The position numbers and the translations under genes are program-made. Source: Ectopseudomonas alcaliphila (lineage in GTDB: Bacteria; Pseudomonadota; Gammaproteobacteria; Pseudomonadales; Pseudomonadaceae). Taken from it: 64,000 bases of DNA. The stretch covers positions 868,001 to 932,000 of the forward strand of contig NZ_FNAE01000001.1 in the NCBI RefSeq assembly GCF_900101755.1, written 5' to 3'. Under the pieces are notes generated by a model that saw only the letters and a list, made by a program, of their open reading frames with translations, was not told the DNA's origin and ran no database searches. Position 1 is the first letter of the stretch. Every line of letters starts with the position of its first letter. This document shows, in pieces, positions 28,482 through 37,752 of this stretch.

Positions 28482-30013
28482 AGCATTTCACCAGCATCGA
28501 GCCTGGCCAGCAGGCGCTCGCCCCAATCCCACAGCGCCTGCTGCTTGGCCTCGGTCATGCGTGCCAGGTTGCGATAGACCATGCCGAGGCGCGGGTTGCG
28601 CTCGAGCGGCTCACGGTGACGCATGAGGAAATGCCAGTACAGGGCATTGAACGGACAGGCCGACTCGCCGGTGCTCTCGCTCACCTTGTAGCTGCAACCC
28701 TGGCAATGGTTGGACATGCGCTTGATGTACTGGCCGCTGGCGCAGTAAGGCTTGGAGCCCAGGTAGCCGCCATCGGCGTGCATCACCATGCCCAGAGTGT
28801 TGGGTAATTCGACCCAGTCGAAGGCATCCATGTAAACGGCCAGGTACCAGTCGCAGATGTCCTTGGGCACGATGCCCGCGAGCAAGGCGAAGTTGCCGGT
28901 GACCATCAGCCGCTGGATATGGTGCGCGTAGGCGTGCTCCAGGGTCTGGCCAATGGCCTGGCGCATACAGTTCATCCGCGTCTTACCGGTCCAGTAGAAC
29001 TCCGGCAGCGCACGTGAGTTGCCAAAACGATTGCCCTCGGCGTACTCCGGCATGCGCAGCCAGTAGATGCCGCGCACATACTCACGCCAGCCGATCAACT
29101 GGCGGATGAAGCCTTCGGCGGCGTTGAGCGGCACGTCGCCGGAACGATAGGCCGCCTCCACCTCCGCGCAGATCCGCCGCAGATCTAGCAGGCCGATATT
29201 CAGCGCCGCGCTGATGCGCGAGTGAAAGAGAAAGGGTTCGCCATCGGCCATGGCGTCCTGATAATCGCCGAAGTCGGCCAGGCCCTGGGCGAGAAAATGT
29301 TGCCACAGGCGCTCGGCCTGTTCCGCCGTTACCGGGTAATCGAAACCTTCCAGGCTGCCGTAATGACTGGCGAAACGCTGCCCGACCAACGCCAGCACGT
29401 CACGCGTGATGGCGTCCGGCTCGACGCGCAGCGGCGCCGGCGGACGCACGCCCTTGGGCAGCGCCTTGCGGTTGTCGGCGTCGAAATTCCAGGCGCCACC
29501 TTCAGGCGTGCCGTCGGCGTTGAGCAACAGACCGCTGGCACGGCGCATCTCGCGGTAGAAGAACTCCATGCGCAGCTGCTTGCGCCCCTTGGCCCAGGCG
29601 GCAAAGGCGTCGCGAGTGCAGAGAAAGCGATTGTCCTGATGCCAGTGAATCGGCACGCCACAGTGGCGCAGCGCCTGCTCCAGACGCCAGTCGCCGCACT
29701 CGGTCATGTACACTTCGGCGGGGTTCAGGAACTGCGTCCAGCGCAGCAGCTCGCCAGGTAGCGAACCGCTGTTTTCAGGGTCGTCCAGGGTCACGTAATG
29801 AACCTGAATGCCACGCTCGCGCAGCGCTTCGGCGAAATGGCGCATGGCGCTGAAGATCAGTGCGATCTTCTTCGGGTGATGCGGCACATGGCTGGCCTCC
29901 TCCATCACCTCGGCCAGCAGCACATGATCATGTACCGGCTCGATATCCCCCAAGGCACCGAGGCCTTGGGTGAGCTGATCGCCCAGGATTAGAATCAGAC
30001 GGCGCACAGTCAC
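28478..30013 (-). CDS. Fe-S-type photolyase/cryptochrome-related protein (FeS-BCP, PhrB-like)
   Basis: A 511-residue member of the prokaryotic [4Fe-4S] photolyase group, related to (6-4) photolyase PhrB and CryB. Start GTG at 30013 overlaps the upstream stop by four bases (GTGA) and yields [14 protein letters not shown], the expected N-terminus. The four cluster Cys are visible: one in RMNCMRQA and three in HCQGCSYK...SACPFN. FAD-binding and DNA-contact sequences include [31 protein letters not shown] and [12 protein letters not shown]. The enzyme repairs UV photoproducts using light. It sits in a repair-like operon after an exonuclease-like/GIY-YIG gene and before DUF2256. Confidence 0.92.
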   Translation of the reverse strand: MTVRRLILILGDQLTQGLGALGDIEPVHDHVLLAEVMEEASHVPHHPKKIALIFSAMRHFAEALRERGIQVHYVTLDDPENSGSLPGELLRWTQFLNPAEVYMTECGDWRLEQALRHCGVPIHWHQDNRFLCTRDAFAAWAKGRKQLRMEFFYREMRRASGLLLNADGTPEGGAWNFDADNRKALPKGVRPPAPLRVEPDAITRDVLALVGQRFASHYGSLEGFDYPVTAEQAERLWQHFLAQGLADFGDYQDAMADGEPFLFHSRISAALNIGLLDLRRICAEVEAAYRSGDVPLNAAEGFIRQLIGWREYVRGIYWLRMPEYAEGNRFGNSRALPEFYWTGKTRMNCMRQAIGQTLEHAYAHHIQRLMVTGNFALLAGIVPKDICDWYLAVYMDAFDWVELPNTLGMVMHADGGYLGSKPYCASGQYIKRMSNHCQGCSYKVSESTGESACPFNALYWHFLMRHREPLERNPRLGMVYRNLARMTEAKQQALWDWGERLLARLDAGEML

Positions 30014-31410
30014 AGCAGCACGATCTCCATGTTCGGGTGGCGGCGCAGATGGCCGAGCAGGATGTGATAAGTGTCGAGGTTGAAGCCGCCACGGCGCTCG
30101 GCCAGTAATGGCTCGACCCGTTCGAAACGATCTACCGTGCCAAGGTGGCGCCATTGATCGAGCACGTGCCACTGAGTAAGGTCGTGCAGGTCATCGCGCT
30201 CGATCAGGGCAACCGGCCCACCCCAGGGCCAGGCCTGGGTCTGCAGGCGTTCGGCGCCGACCAGCAGTCGCGCATCATGGGTCTGACGCGACTCCTCGCC
30301 GCAGCAAGCGCCGGCACAGCGCCCGAGCTGGAAGGCGAAGCAGGCGCCATCGCCCTCCTCCAGGCCGAGTACACGCAAGCACAGCTGCCGCTCACGCGCC
30401 TGCGCCAGCAACCATTGCCGCGCATGATGACGTGAGCGAAACAGCCCGGCGTGCCTGAGCCCAGGCGTCAAAGCCTGGTGCTGGAGCAGTTCGATATGCA
30501 GATCACCAGGCTCGCCGGCCAGCGCCCAGGTCAACAGCTCGCGCTGCTTGCGCAGACGACGGTTGTACAAGGGTTGCAGACGCTTGATCTCGGCAGACTC
30601 GAACAGCAGAGCGCCCAGCTCACCGGCCGTGGTAACCACCTGCACATCGCGGATCTGCTGCACCATCTGCAAGCTGCGGCGGTCGCGGTGATCATTCTGA
30701 AAGTGCGACATCACCCGGCGGCGCAGATTGCGGCTCTTGCCCACGTACAGTTGCGCACCAGCGTCGCCCAGGAAGTAATAAACCCCTGGACGCTCCGGCA
30801 ACTGGGCGAAACGCTCCGCGGCCAGTAATGGGGGCCGCGCCGCGCTTCGCAACTGATGCCCCAGAGCCGTAGGCGCGACCTGCTGCAGCAGGTGCCGAGC
30901 CAGCGTCAACACGGCCTCTGCATCAGGCAAGGCGCGATCGCGGAAGAAACGCGTGATGCCAAAATGTGCGCAAAGCGCATCGAAGCCGGCGCTCGCCAGC
31001 TCAGGCAGCGCCGTTCTGGCCAGACGCAGGGTGCAGAGCTGCGGCGAGCGCTGCCTCCTCCAGTCCGGCAACACGCGGCGCAAGAACGCCAGGCTGAAGC
31101 GCAGGTTGTGGCCCACCAGCACGCGGCCGCGAATGGCATCGGCTATCGCTTGCGCCTCGCTCTCGATACGTGGCAGGCCGCGTAATTCCAGAGGGTGTAA
31201 TCCACTCAGGCTGAGCAACTGCGAGGGCAGCGCGACACCAGGCTCGAACAGCCAGTGCAAGCGCTCTGCGACACAGCCATCAGCATCGACCTGAATGATC
31301 GCCAGCTCCCAGATGGCATCACGTGCCGGGTGGACTCCAGTGGTCTTCACCTCCACGACTGCCAGGGCTATACCCTGCAGTGTCGCGGCCGGTACCAACG
31401 CAGCAGTCAC
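30010..31410 (-). CDS. Exonuclease-like domain fused to GIY-YIG endonuclease domain (Cho/UvrC-like)
   Basis: A 466-residue fusion. Residues about 15-180 form a DnaQ/epsilon-type 3'-5' exonuclease fold, but the first acidic motif reads VEVKTTG in place of DxETTG, and the second reads GHNLRFSLAF with Ser where Asp is expected. Only the late HRALPDAEAV motif is normal, so exonuclease activity is probably lost. Residues about 205-290 are a GIY-YIG nuclease (RPGVYYFLG, YVGKSRNLRRRV, catalytic Glu in FESAEIKRLQPLYN), apparently intact as in Cho or UvrC. The C-terminal part resembles UvrC's Cys-containing region (FQLGRCAGACCG). It overlaps both neighbours by four bases, so the repair operon is translationally coupled. 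Confidence 0.85.
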   Translation of the reverse strand: MTAALVPAATLQGIALAVVEVKTTGVHPARDAIWELAIIQVDADGCVAERLHWLFEPGVALPSQLLSLSGLHPLELRGLPRIESEAQAIADAIRGRVLVGHNLRFSLAFLRRVLPDWRRQRSPQLCTLRLARTALPELASAGFDALCAHFGITRFFRDRALPDAEAVLTLARHLLQQVAPTALGHQLRSAARPPLLAAERFAQLPERPGVYYFLGDAGAQLYVGKSRNLRRRVMSHFQNDHRDRRSLQMVQQIRDVQVVTTAGELGALLFESAEIKRLQPLYNRRLRKQRELLTWALAGEPGDLHIELLQHQALTPGLRHAGLFRSRHHARQWLLAQARERQLCLRVLGLEEGDGACFAFQLGRCAGACCGEESRQTHDARLLVGAERLQTQAWPWGGPVALIERDDLHDLTQWHVLDQWRHLGTVDRFERVEPLLAERRGGFNLDTYHILLGHLRRHPNMEIVLL

Positions 31411-31709
31411 CAGCCAGAACGGAAGGAGATGGGCACCCGCAGGCTGTTGTCAGCCGATGGCATACCGCACATCTCGTCATGTACCGAGCTGTGCACCAGA
31501 AAGAAAGGTAGCGCCGGCATTTCCTGCAGCACGTCACGCGCATGCTCTACCGAACGCAGGTTCAGCGTACTGCCCTGTTCGGCAAGAATCGGGTGGGCAC
31601 GCCCTTCCATCCGCGCTTCGAGCAGATAGATGCCACCTTCCAGGGAAATCAGGTTGAGTTCTTCGATACGCCCGGCTTGAGCGTGAGCGGATAGATCATG
31701 CAAGTTCAT
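31407..31709 (-). CDS. Small conserved protein, probably DUF6482 family
   Basis: A 100-residue protein beginning MNLHDLSAHAQAGRIEELNL. No signal peptide, membrane span or catalytic motif is visible; a predicted beta-rich middle (LISLEGGIYLLEARM) is followed by helices. It resembles the pseudomonad family DUF6482, by recall. Its end overlaps the start of the exonuclease-like/GIY-YIG gene by four bases, making it the first gene of a coupled four-gene operon. SD is GGAGG-like (AAAGGCAGGAGGC upstream). Function unknown. Confidence 0.65.
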   Translation of the reverse strand: MNLHDLSAHAQAGRIEELNLISLEGGIYLLEARMEGRAHPILAEQGSTLNLRSVEHARDVLQEMPALPFFLVHSSVHDEMCGMPSADNSLRVPISFRSGW

Positions 31710-31787
31710 CGGGCTTGCCTCCTGCCTTTAACTATACAAGAACTTATACAAAATTAATTCTTGTACAATAAAGAAAAAGCTCAAGCC

Positions 31788-31823
31788 CAAAAAACAAAAC
31801 GCCCGTCACGTTCGGACGGGCGG
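31788..31823 (-). terminator. Rho-independent terminator of the YqhA-like gene
   Basis: Read on the minus strand: stem CGCCCGTC / GACGGGCG at 31800-31822 followed by TTTTGTTTTTTG, about 20 bases after the stop of the gene at 31841. Confidence 0.88.
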
Positions 31824-31840
31824 TTGTGAAGCGGCTCAGA

Positions 31841-32332
31841 TCAGTCGTGTTTGGTGACCTTGTCCAGATAGCCCATGGCGAAGGCAGAGCCCACGAAGGT
31901 CAAATGAATGATCACGTACCATTTCAGATACTTCAGATCGTAGCTCTTCGCATCCATGAACACCTTGAGCAGATGGATGGACGAAATCGCCACGATGGAG
32001 GCTGCCACTTTCATCTTCAGCGAACTGGAGTCCATCTTGCCGAGCCAACTGAGCTTCTCGGTGCCTTCATGAATATCCAGGCGCGAAACGAAGTTCTCGT
32101 AGCCAGACAGCATCACCATCACCAGCAGCCCACCGACCAGCGCCATGTCGACCAGCGACAGGAGCTTCAGAATCACGTCGGCTTCAGTTAGGGAAAAGAT
32201 CTGCGGCAGGATGTGATAAAGCTCCTGGAAGAACTTGAGCGACAACGCCAGCACGGCAAGAGAAAGACCGAAGTAGATGGGCGCCAGCAACCAGCGCGAT
32301 GCGTACATGGCGTTTTCGATGAAGCGTTCCAT
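31841..32332 (-). CDS. UPF0114 (YqhA-like) inner-membrane protein
   Basis: A 163-residue membrane protein with four predicted helices ([38 protein letters not shown], an internal amphipathic part, and the last span [18 protein letters not shown]). The ATG at 32332 ([14 protein letters not shown]) matches the YqhA/UPF0114 N-terminus and length (E. coli YqhA is 164). The frame opens earlier at 32377, but the extra residues do not fit the family. Molecular function is not established. It is followed by a strong terminator and stands alone. Confidence 0.88.
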   Translation of the reverse strand: MERFIENAMYASRWLLAPIYFGLSLAVLALSLKFFQELYHILPQIFSLTEADVILKLLSLVDMALVGGLLVMVMLSGYENFVSRLDIHEGTEKLSWLGKMDSSSLKMKVAASIVAISSIHLLKVFMDAKSYDLKYLKWYVIIHLTFVGSAFAMGYLDKVTKHD

Positions 32333-32472
32333 GGAGAGCTCACTGAGGGGATGGAAAATCGCGGCGAGTATACCCATCGCCCAGCATCAGCAGAAGATGC
32401 CCAACTTACTGTGGATAACCACAGCCCTGTGTCCTCGCCCGGTTTGCCCTGGCGTGCTGTGTGGCAGGCGTT

Positions 32473-32826
32473 TCAGCTCTGTCCGTCAGTCTCGGGGCGC
32501 CACTGGAATGCACCTGCCTGGCTGTGGCGTTCGCCGTTGACACGACGCAACTCGGCCTGCAGATGCAGATGCCAGATCGGTGGTTCGCCGCATTCTACGT
32601 AGCCTTGCAGGGCCAGGCTCTCGGCAATCGCCGTAAGCGCCTCTTCAGCGACAGAAGGCCCATAGAACGGGCCCTGCGCCTTGATCGCCGAGGGCTGTGC
32701 CCCCGACATACCGGCAGCGCAAAGCAGTGTCCAACGTCCGTTGTCTCCTGCCAGCGGTTTGATCACGCATTCGATGCGCGTGACCAGACCCAGGCATTGG
32801 CGGGTGAGGCAGAGGCTGCGCGACAT
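32473..32826 (-). CDS. Conserved hypothetical protein
   Basis: A 117-residue protein; the ATG at 32826 (MSRSLCLTRQCLGL) has GAGGG nine bases upstream. It has a beta-rich composition (RIECVIKPLAG, RWTLLCAAGM, WHLHLQAELRR) with one helical stretch EEALTAIAESLALQG. No signal peptide, membrane span or known active-site motif is visible. It lies 165 bases downstream of the LonB-like protease on the same strand. I do not recognise the family; coding status rests on codon pattern and a good ribosome-binding site. Confidence 0.65.
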   Translation of the reverse strand: MSRSLCLTRQCLGLVTRIECVIKPLAGDNGRWTLLCAAGMSGAQPSAIKAQGPFYGPSVAEEALTAIAESLALQGYVECGEPPIWHLHLQAELRRVNGERHSQAGAFQWRPETDGQS

Positions 32827-32991
32827 GGCGGCGACCCTCGCGGAATCCAGGTTCCAGCCTACACCCCGAGCGGCCGCACTGTGAAGGCTAAAGTTATCCA
32901 CGCAATCTGTGGATAACTCTGTGCATGAGGCGTGAGCAAGAAAGCCTGCGCGCCTGCCCCGTGCAAGCCGGGGCAATCGTGCAAGATTTGC

Positions 32992-35481
32992 TCAGCTCGC
33001 TGGGCCTTCGCCCTCGCCTTTCTTACGACGGGGCGCCTTGACCGGTTTCGCCGCAGCAGCCTCGGCCTCGGCTTTCGCCTTGTCCGCCTCGGCCGGCTTG
33101 CTCTCTTCCTCCAGACCTATTTCGGCGATATCGCGCAAACGCTCGACTACGCGGGCGTTGACGCTGCCTTTGGGGAAGCGTCCCTTTTCATCCGGGTGCC
33201 CGGCCGGCTCGCCAACCAGCAGACTCAGTGCCTCGTCGACATGGCGCACGGCATAGACGTTGAACTGGCCGGCACGCACCGCCTGCAATACGCGGTCATC
33301 GAGCATCAGATTGGCGACGTTAGAGTGCGGGATGATCACCCCCTGCTCGCCAGTCAGGCCGCGCGCCTCGCAGAGGCGGAAGAAGCCTTCGATCTTCTCG
33401 TTGACCCCACCGACCGCCTGCACCTCGCCGAACTGGTTGATCGAACCGGTGATGGCGAAGCACTGCTTGAGCGGCGTGCGCGACAGCGCCGAGATCAGCG
33501 TGCACACCTCGCCAAGCGAGGCACTATCGCCGTCGACATAACCGTAGGACTGTTCCAGGGCGATGCTGGCGGAAATCTCCAGCGGGAATTCCTGTGCATA
33601 GCGGCTGCCGAGGAAGCCGGTGAGGATCATCACACCCTTGGAGTGGATCGGCTGGCCAAGGCTGACCTCGCGCTCGATGTCGACGATGCCGCTGCCGCCC
33701 GGATAGACGGTGGCGGAAATCCGCGCCGGCACACCGAAGGCCGAATCACCCACTTCCAGCACGGTCAGACCGTTGCACTTGCCGACGGCAGCGCCGCAGG
33801 TGTCGATAAGGATGATGCCGGCCAGCATGTCGTCGATGATCCGCGCCGACACACGCCCGGTGCGGGTGGCCTTGGCCTTCAGCGCGCGTTCGATATGACC
33901 GACGTCGGTGATGCTTTCCCCGGCGAGCTGGCGAATGAAGTCGGCCTCGCTGACCAGCTGGAACAGGTCACCGATACGCGCCGATAGGCGTCCCTGGTGC
34001 TCGGCCAGACGCGCGCTGTGGGTAGCCAGGCGCGCCACCGCGGCACCGGTCAGCGGCGCCATGCCCTCTTCCGAGGTACGCGTTTTCATCAATTGCGCGA
34101 ATTGCTCCAGGCTTTCTTCGGCGAGCGGGATGTCCTCGTCGAAGTCGACCAGCACACGGAACATTTCCTGGAAATCTGGATCGGCGTCCTGCAATGCGTA
34201 ATACAGCTGGCGCGAGCCGATGATGATGACCTTCAGCTGCAGCGGAATGACCTGCGGGTTGAGCGTGACGGTAGCGATGCGGCCGAGATCACCCAGCGGC
34301 GACTCCATTTTCAACTGGCGCGAGTGCAGGGCGCGCTTCAGCGCTTCCCAGACGAAGGGCTCACTGAGCAGTTTTTCCGCCTCGACCACCAGGTAGCCGC
34401 CGTTGGCCCGATGCAGCGCGCCGGGGCGCAGCTGACGGTAGCTGGTGTACAGCGCGCCCTGATCGGAGTTGTATTCGATACGGCCGAACAGGTTGTCGTA
34501 GGTCGGGTGCGACTCGAACACCACCGGTGCGCCGCCGTTGGCGTGATGACCGACCACTAGGCTCGGGCAGTAGATTTCCTCCAGCAGCTTGCGCAGTTGC
34601 GGGTCGGCCTTGTCGACATCCACCAGCTGCTCGACGGCGGTTTTCAGCAGGTTGATCTGCATGGCCTGCAGATAGGCGCAGACACCGGCGTTTTCCGCGT
34701 ATTTCTCCGACAATGGCGCCAACAGCGGCTGCAGGGCGACGGTGATGGTTTCTTCATTGAGGTGACGCAGCAGGTTGCTCGACTCGCGCTTCCACTGCGG
34801 CAGGCTGGCCAGCTCCTCGTTCAGGCGTTCTTCCAGCGCGGCGATATCGGCATGGAAACGCTCACGCTCGGCCTCCGGCAGCTGAGCGAACTCGGCTTCG
34901 TCCAGCGCCTTGCCGTCAGCCATTGGGGTAAAGGCGATATTGGTGCTGTCGCGGTACAGGGCCACGCCCTTCTCCAGCGACAGCTTCTCGATCACGTCCA
35001 GCGCCTGGTCATAGCGCTTGTTGAAACTGCGATCGATGGCGCTCTTCTTCTGCTGGTAGGTCGGTGTTTCGAACACTGCCGGGAAGGTGGCCAGCAGATT
35101 GTCGATCAGCTGGTTGATGTCGGCGATGAAATCACTTGCGGTGCCGGAGGGCAGCTCCAGCGCGCGCGGTTCGCGCGGCTCGTCGAAATGGTTGACGTAG
35201 ACCCGGTCGGCCGGCGTTTCCATGCGCTTGGCTTCGGCCTTGAGGTAACGCTGGACGAAGGAGAAGCGCCCGGTGCCGGGCTCGCCCATGACGAACACGT
35301 TGTAGCCGGGGCGCGGCATGGCCACGCCGAACTGCAGCGCCTCGACGGCGCGCGACTGGCCCAATACGCCGCGGAAAGGTTCGAGATCATCGGTGCTGCT
35401 GAAGTTGAACTGCTCGGGGGCGAAGGGGCGGGTCAGTGATTCGGGGGCAAGGCGCAAAGCATCGAGGCTACGCTTGGACAT
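32992..35481 (-). CDS. LonB-like AAA protease (Lon-related, no N-terminal Lon domain)
   Basis: An 829-residue protease. N-terminal part with an unusual Walker A GEPGTGR near residue 67, a long helical insert (about 120-320), AAA core with NGGYLVVEAEKLL as Walker B region, and a C-terminal Lon peptidase domain. The dyad is Ser653 (DGDSASLGE) and Lys696 (GGVNEKIEG), 43 residues apart. The tail (about 790-829) is Lys/Ala/Glu-rich and probably disordered. The family is close to E. coli YcbZ (LonH/LonB-like), whose substrates are poorly known. With asrA this makes two Lon-class proteases within 30 kb. Confidence 0.9.
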   Translation of the reverse strand: MSKRSLDALRLAPESLTRPFAPEQFNFSSTDDLEPFRGVLGQSRAVEALQFGVAMPRPGYNVFVMGEPGTGRFSFVQRYLKAEAKRMETPADRVYVNHFDEPREPRALELPSGTASDFIADINQLIDNLLATFPAVFETPTYQQKKSAIDRSFNKRYDQALDVIEKLSLEKGVALYRDSTNIAFTPMADGKALDEAEFAQLPEAERERFHADIAALEERLNEELASLPQWKRESSNLLRHLNEETITVALQPLLAPLSEKYAENAGVCAYLQAMQINLLKTAVEQLVDVDKADPQLRKLLEEIYCPSLVVGHHANGGAPVVFESHPTYDNLFGRIEYNSDQGALYTSYRQLRPGALHRANGGYLVVEAEKLLSEPFVWEALKRALHSRQLKMESPLGDLGRIATVTLNPQVIPLQLKVIIIGSRQLYYALQDADPDFQEMFRVLVDFDEDIPLAEESLEQFAQLMKTRTSEEGMAPLTGAAVARLATHSARLAEHQGRLSARIGDLFQLVSEADFIRQLAGESITDVGHIERALKAKATRTGRVSARIIDDMLAGIILIDTCGAAVGKCNGLTVLEVGDSAFGVPARISATVYPGGSGIVDIEREVSLGQPIHSKGVMILTGFLGSRYAQEFPLEISASIALEQSYGYVDGDSASLGEVCTLISALSRTPLKQCFAITGSINQFGEVQAVGGVNEKIEGFFRLCEARGLTGEQGVIIPHSNVANLMLDDRVLQAVRAGQFNVYAVRHVDEALSLLVGEPAGHPDEKGRFPKGSVNARVVERLRDIAEIGLEEESKPAEADKAKAEAEAAAAKPVKAPRRKKGEGEGPAS

Positions 35482-35664
35482 TGGCGATCCTTATAGCGGG
35501 CGGAAGTTTCCGCAAAACATGGGGTGATTCTGGGCCTGTGGCACAAGCAGGATCAAGGCTTGATTCATGGCAATACGCTAAATCGGGCCTGCGATAAGCT
35601 TCCATGCATTCCTCTGCAAAGCCTGCGGCCACGACGGGCAGCACAACAATCGGGAGCCTTGCCT

Positions 35665-37305
35665 ATGAGTGCCTTTCAGGAAATCGCCGCCCTGCTCAGC
35701 CTGTCTGCCCTGCTGGGCATGCTCGCCGTACGGCTGCGCCAACCACTGATCATCGCCTACATCCTGGTCGGCATCATCGCCGGCCCAGCCGCAATGAATC
35801 TGGCCGGTGATCACAGCTCGATCAGCCTGTTGTCGGAAATCGGCATCACGGTGCTGCTGTTCGTCGTCGGCCTCAAGCTGGACATGCATCTGGTGCGCAC
35901 CCTGGGCGCCGTCGCCCTGGCCACCGGCCTGGGCCAACTGAGCTTCACCATCATCGCCGGCCTGGTCCTGTGCCGCCTGCTGGGGCTGGACTGGGTGAGC
36001 GCCGGTTACGTCGCCGTGGCGCTAACATTTTCCAGCACCATCATCATCGTCAAGCTGCTGTCGGACAAAGGCGAGATCGACTCGCTGCACGGGCGCATTG
36101 CCATGGGCTTTCTCATCGTACAGGACATCGCCGTGGTGCTGGCCATGCTGGTCATCAGCCTGTATCAGCCGAGCAATGGCGAGCACACGGGCCTCTCCCC
36201 TCTGGCGCTGATCGGCGCCCTACTGGCCAGCCTGTCGCTGCTCTACCTGCTGATACGCTTCGCCCTGCCGCGCCTGCTAGCCCCCATGGCCCGCTCGCCG
36301 GAATTGCTGATGCTGGTGGCGATTGCCTGGGGCACGCTGCTGGCCGGTGGCGCCGAGGCGCTGGGCCTGTCCAAGGAATTGGGCGCATTCATCGCCGGCT
36401 TCTGCCTGGCCTCGACGCCACTGCGTGAAGCCATCGCCAGCCGTCTGACCAGCTTGCGCGACTTCCTTCTGCTGTTCTTCTTCCTGCACCTGGGCATCCA
36501 GCTGGACTTCTCCTACCTGCACCAACAGATCGGCAGCGCCGTGCTGCTGTCGCTGTTCGTGCTGATCGGCAACCCGTTGATCGTCATGGCGATCATGGGG
36601 GTGATGGGTTATCGCAAGCGCACCGGTTTCATGGCCGGGCTCACCGTGGCACAGATCAGCGAGTTCTCCATCATCTTCGTCGCCATGGGCATCAGCCTCG
36701 GTCATGTGGGCGGCGCGGCACTGGGGCTGACCACCCTGGTAGGGATCATCACCATCACCCTGTCCACCTACATGATTCTCTACTCGCAGCCACTGTTCGA
36801 ACGCCTCTCACCCTGGCTCGGAATCTTCGAACGGCGCGTCGCCCATCGCGAAAGCGCCGAAGACAATGCCCCGGATCAGACGCAACCTGAAGTCATCGTC
36901 TACGGCCTGGGGCGCTACGGGCGCCAGTTGGCCCATCGCCTGCAGGACGGTGGCCTGCGGGTGCTGGGCGTGGATTTCGACCCGCAGGCGCTGGCCAGCG
37001 CCCGTCAGGCAGGCCTGGTGGTGTGCTACGGCGATGCCGAAGACGCCGACTTCATCGCCCACCTGCCCTTGCAGCAGGCGCGCGCGCTGGTCAGTACCAT
37101 TCCGCAGCGCGAGGTCAATGCGCTGCTGCTGCGCGCCGCACGCAGCGCCGGCTTTCGTGGCAGCGTGACCCTCAGCGCGTTCCGCGAAGGGGATCTGGAA
37201 GCCTTCACACGGGCCGGCGCTGCCAGCATCCTGCAGCCCTATATCGATGCGGCCGACTCCGCCGCCCGGCGCCTGCTGCAAGAGATGGAGCAACCGCTCA
37301 GTTGA
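35665..37305 (+). CDS. Kef-type monovalent cation:proton antiporter with TrkA-N domain (CPA2)
   Basis: A 546-residue transporter. Twelve or so membrane helices (about 1-385) carry CPA2 hallmarks such as LRQPLIIAYILVGIIAGP and FLIVQDIAVV, the latter with the conserved Asp in span 5-6. A cytoplasmic RCK/TrkA-N domain (about 408-530) follows, with nucleotide motif VIVYGLGRYGRQLAH and acidic VDFDPQAL. It exchanges K+ or Na+ for protons, probably gated by nucleotide or metabolite. The ATG at 35665 follows GGGAG. Its end overlaps the convergent DksA-like gene by eight bases. Confidence 0.9.
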   Translation: MSAFQEIAALLSLSALLGMLAVRLRQPLIIAYILVGIIAGPAAMNLAGDHSSISLLSEIGITVLLFVVGLKLDMHLVRTLGAVALATGLGQLSFTIIAGLVLCRLLGLDWVSAGYVAVALTFSSTIIIVKLLSDKGEIDSLHGRIAMGFLIVQDIAVVLAMLVISLYQPSNGEHTGLSPLALIGALLASLSLLYLLIRFALPRLLAPMARSPELLMLVAIAWGTLLAGGAEALGLSKELGAFIAGFCLASTPLREAIASRLTSLRDFLLLFFFLHLGIQLDFSYLHQQIGSAVLLSLFVLIGNPLIVMAIMGVMGYRKRTGFMAGLTVAQISEFSIIFVAMGISLGHVGGAALGLTTLVGIITITLSTYMILYSQPLFERLSPWLGIFERRVAHRESAEDNAPDQTQPEVIVYGLGRYGRQLAHRLQDGGLRVLGVDFDPQALASARQAGLVVCYGDAEDADFIAHLPLQQARALVSTIPQREVNALLLRAARSAGFRGSVTLSAFREGDLEAFTRAGAASILQPYIDAADSAARRLLQEMEQPLS

Positions 37306-37609
37306 ACTGCGCGCAGCCCAGACAGTACTCGGCAACCGGCAGGGCGGCCAGGCGCGCAGCCTCGATCGGCTCGCCGCAACACAGACACTCGCCATAGCGC
37401 CCTTCGGCCAGACGCTGCTGAGCCTGACGTACCAACAACAACCCCTGTTCGGCCTCGGCCAGTAGGGCCTCGAGCACTTCGTCGTTCTGCCGCTGCTGCG
37501 CCTGCTCAGCGAAATCCGCCGAGTGGCTGCGCCCCAGATCGCGACGAATCGCCTCGGCACGGGCAGCATAGTCACGTTGTAAAGCATCCAGCACATCACG
37601 ATGAGCCAT
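37298..37609 (-). CDS. TraR/DksA-family zinc-finger protein
   Basis: A 103-residue DksA-like protein. The ATG at 37609 (MAHRDVLDALQRDY) follows AAGGAGA. Helical N-terminus, then the four-Cys zinc finger ECLCCGEPI...YCLGCAQ near the C-terminus. Such proteins enter the RNA polymerase secondary channel and modulate transcription with ppGpp. It is shorter than DksA (151 residues) and lacks most of the coiled-coil tip, so its effect may differ. Confidence 0.88.
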   Translation of the reverse strand: MAHRDVLDALQRDYAARAEAIRRDLGRSHSADFAEQAQQRQNDEVLEALLAEAEQGLLLVRQAQQRLAEGRYGECLCCGEPIEAARLAALPVAEYCLGCAQFN

Positions 37610-37752
37610 GAACGATCTCCTTACGTATGAAGAGCGCTCAGTGTGCTCCGCTGCGCAATGCCCGTGACTGACGCCGATCAGCACTTGCGCGAAATGCCTT
37701 GTTCAACTGCCTTGACACCACTCGTCCGCCTGGCCAAAGCTCGGCCATCGCC

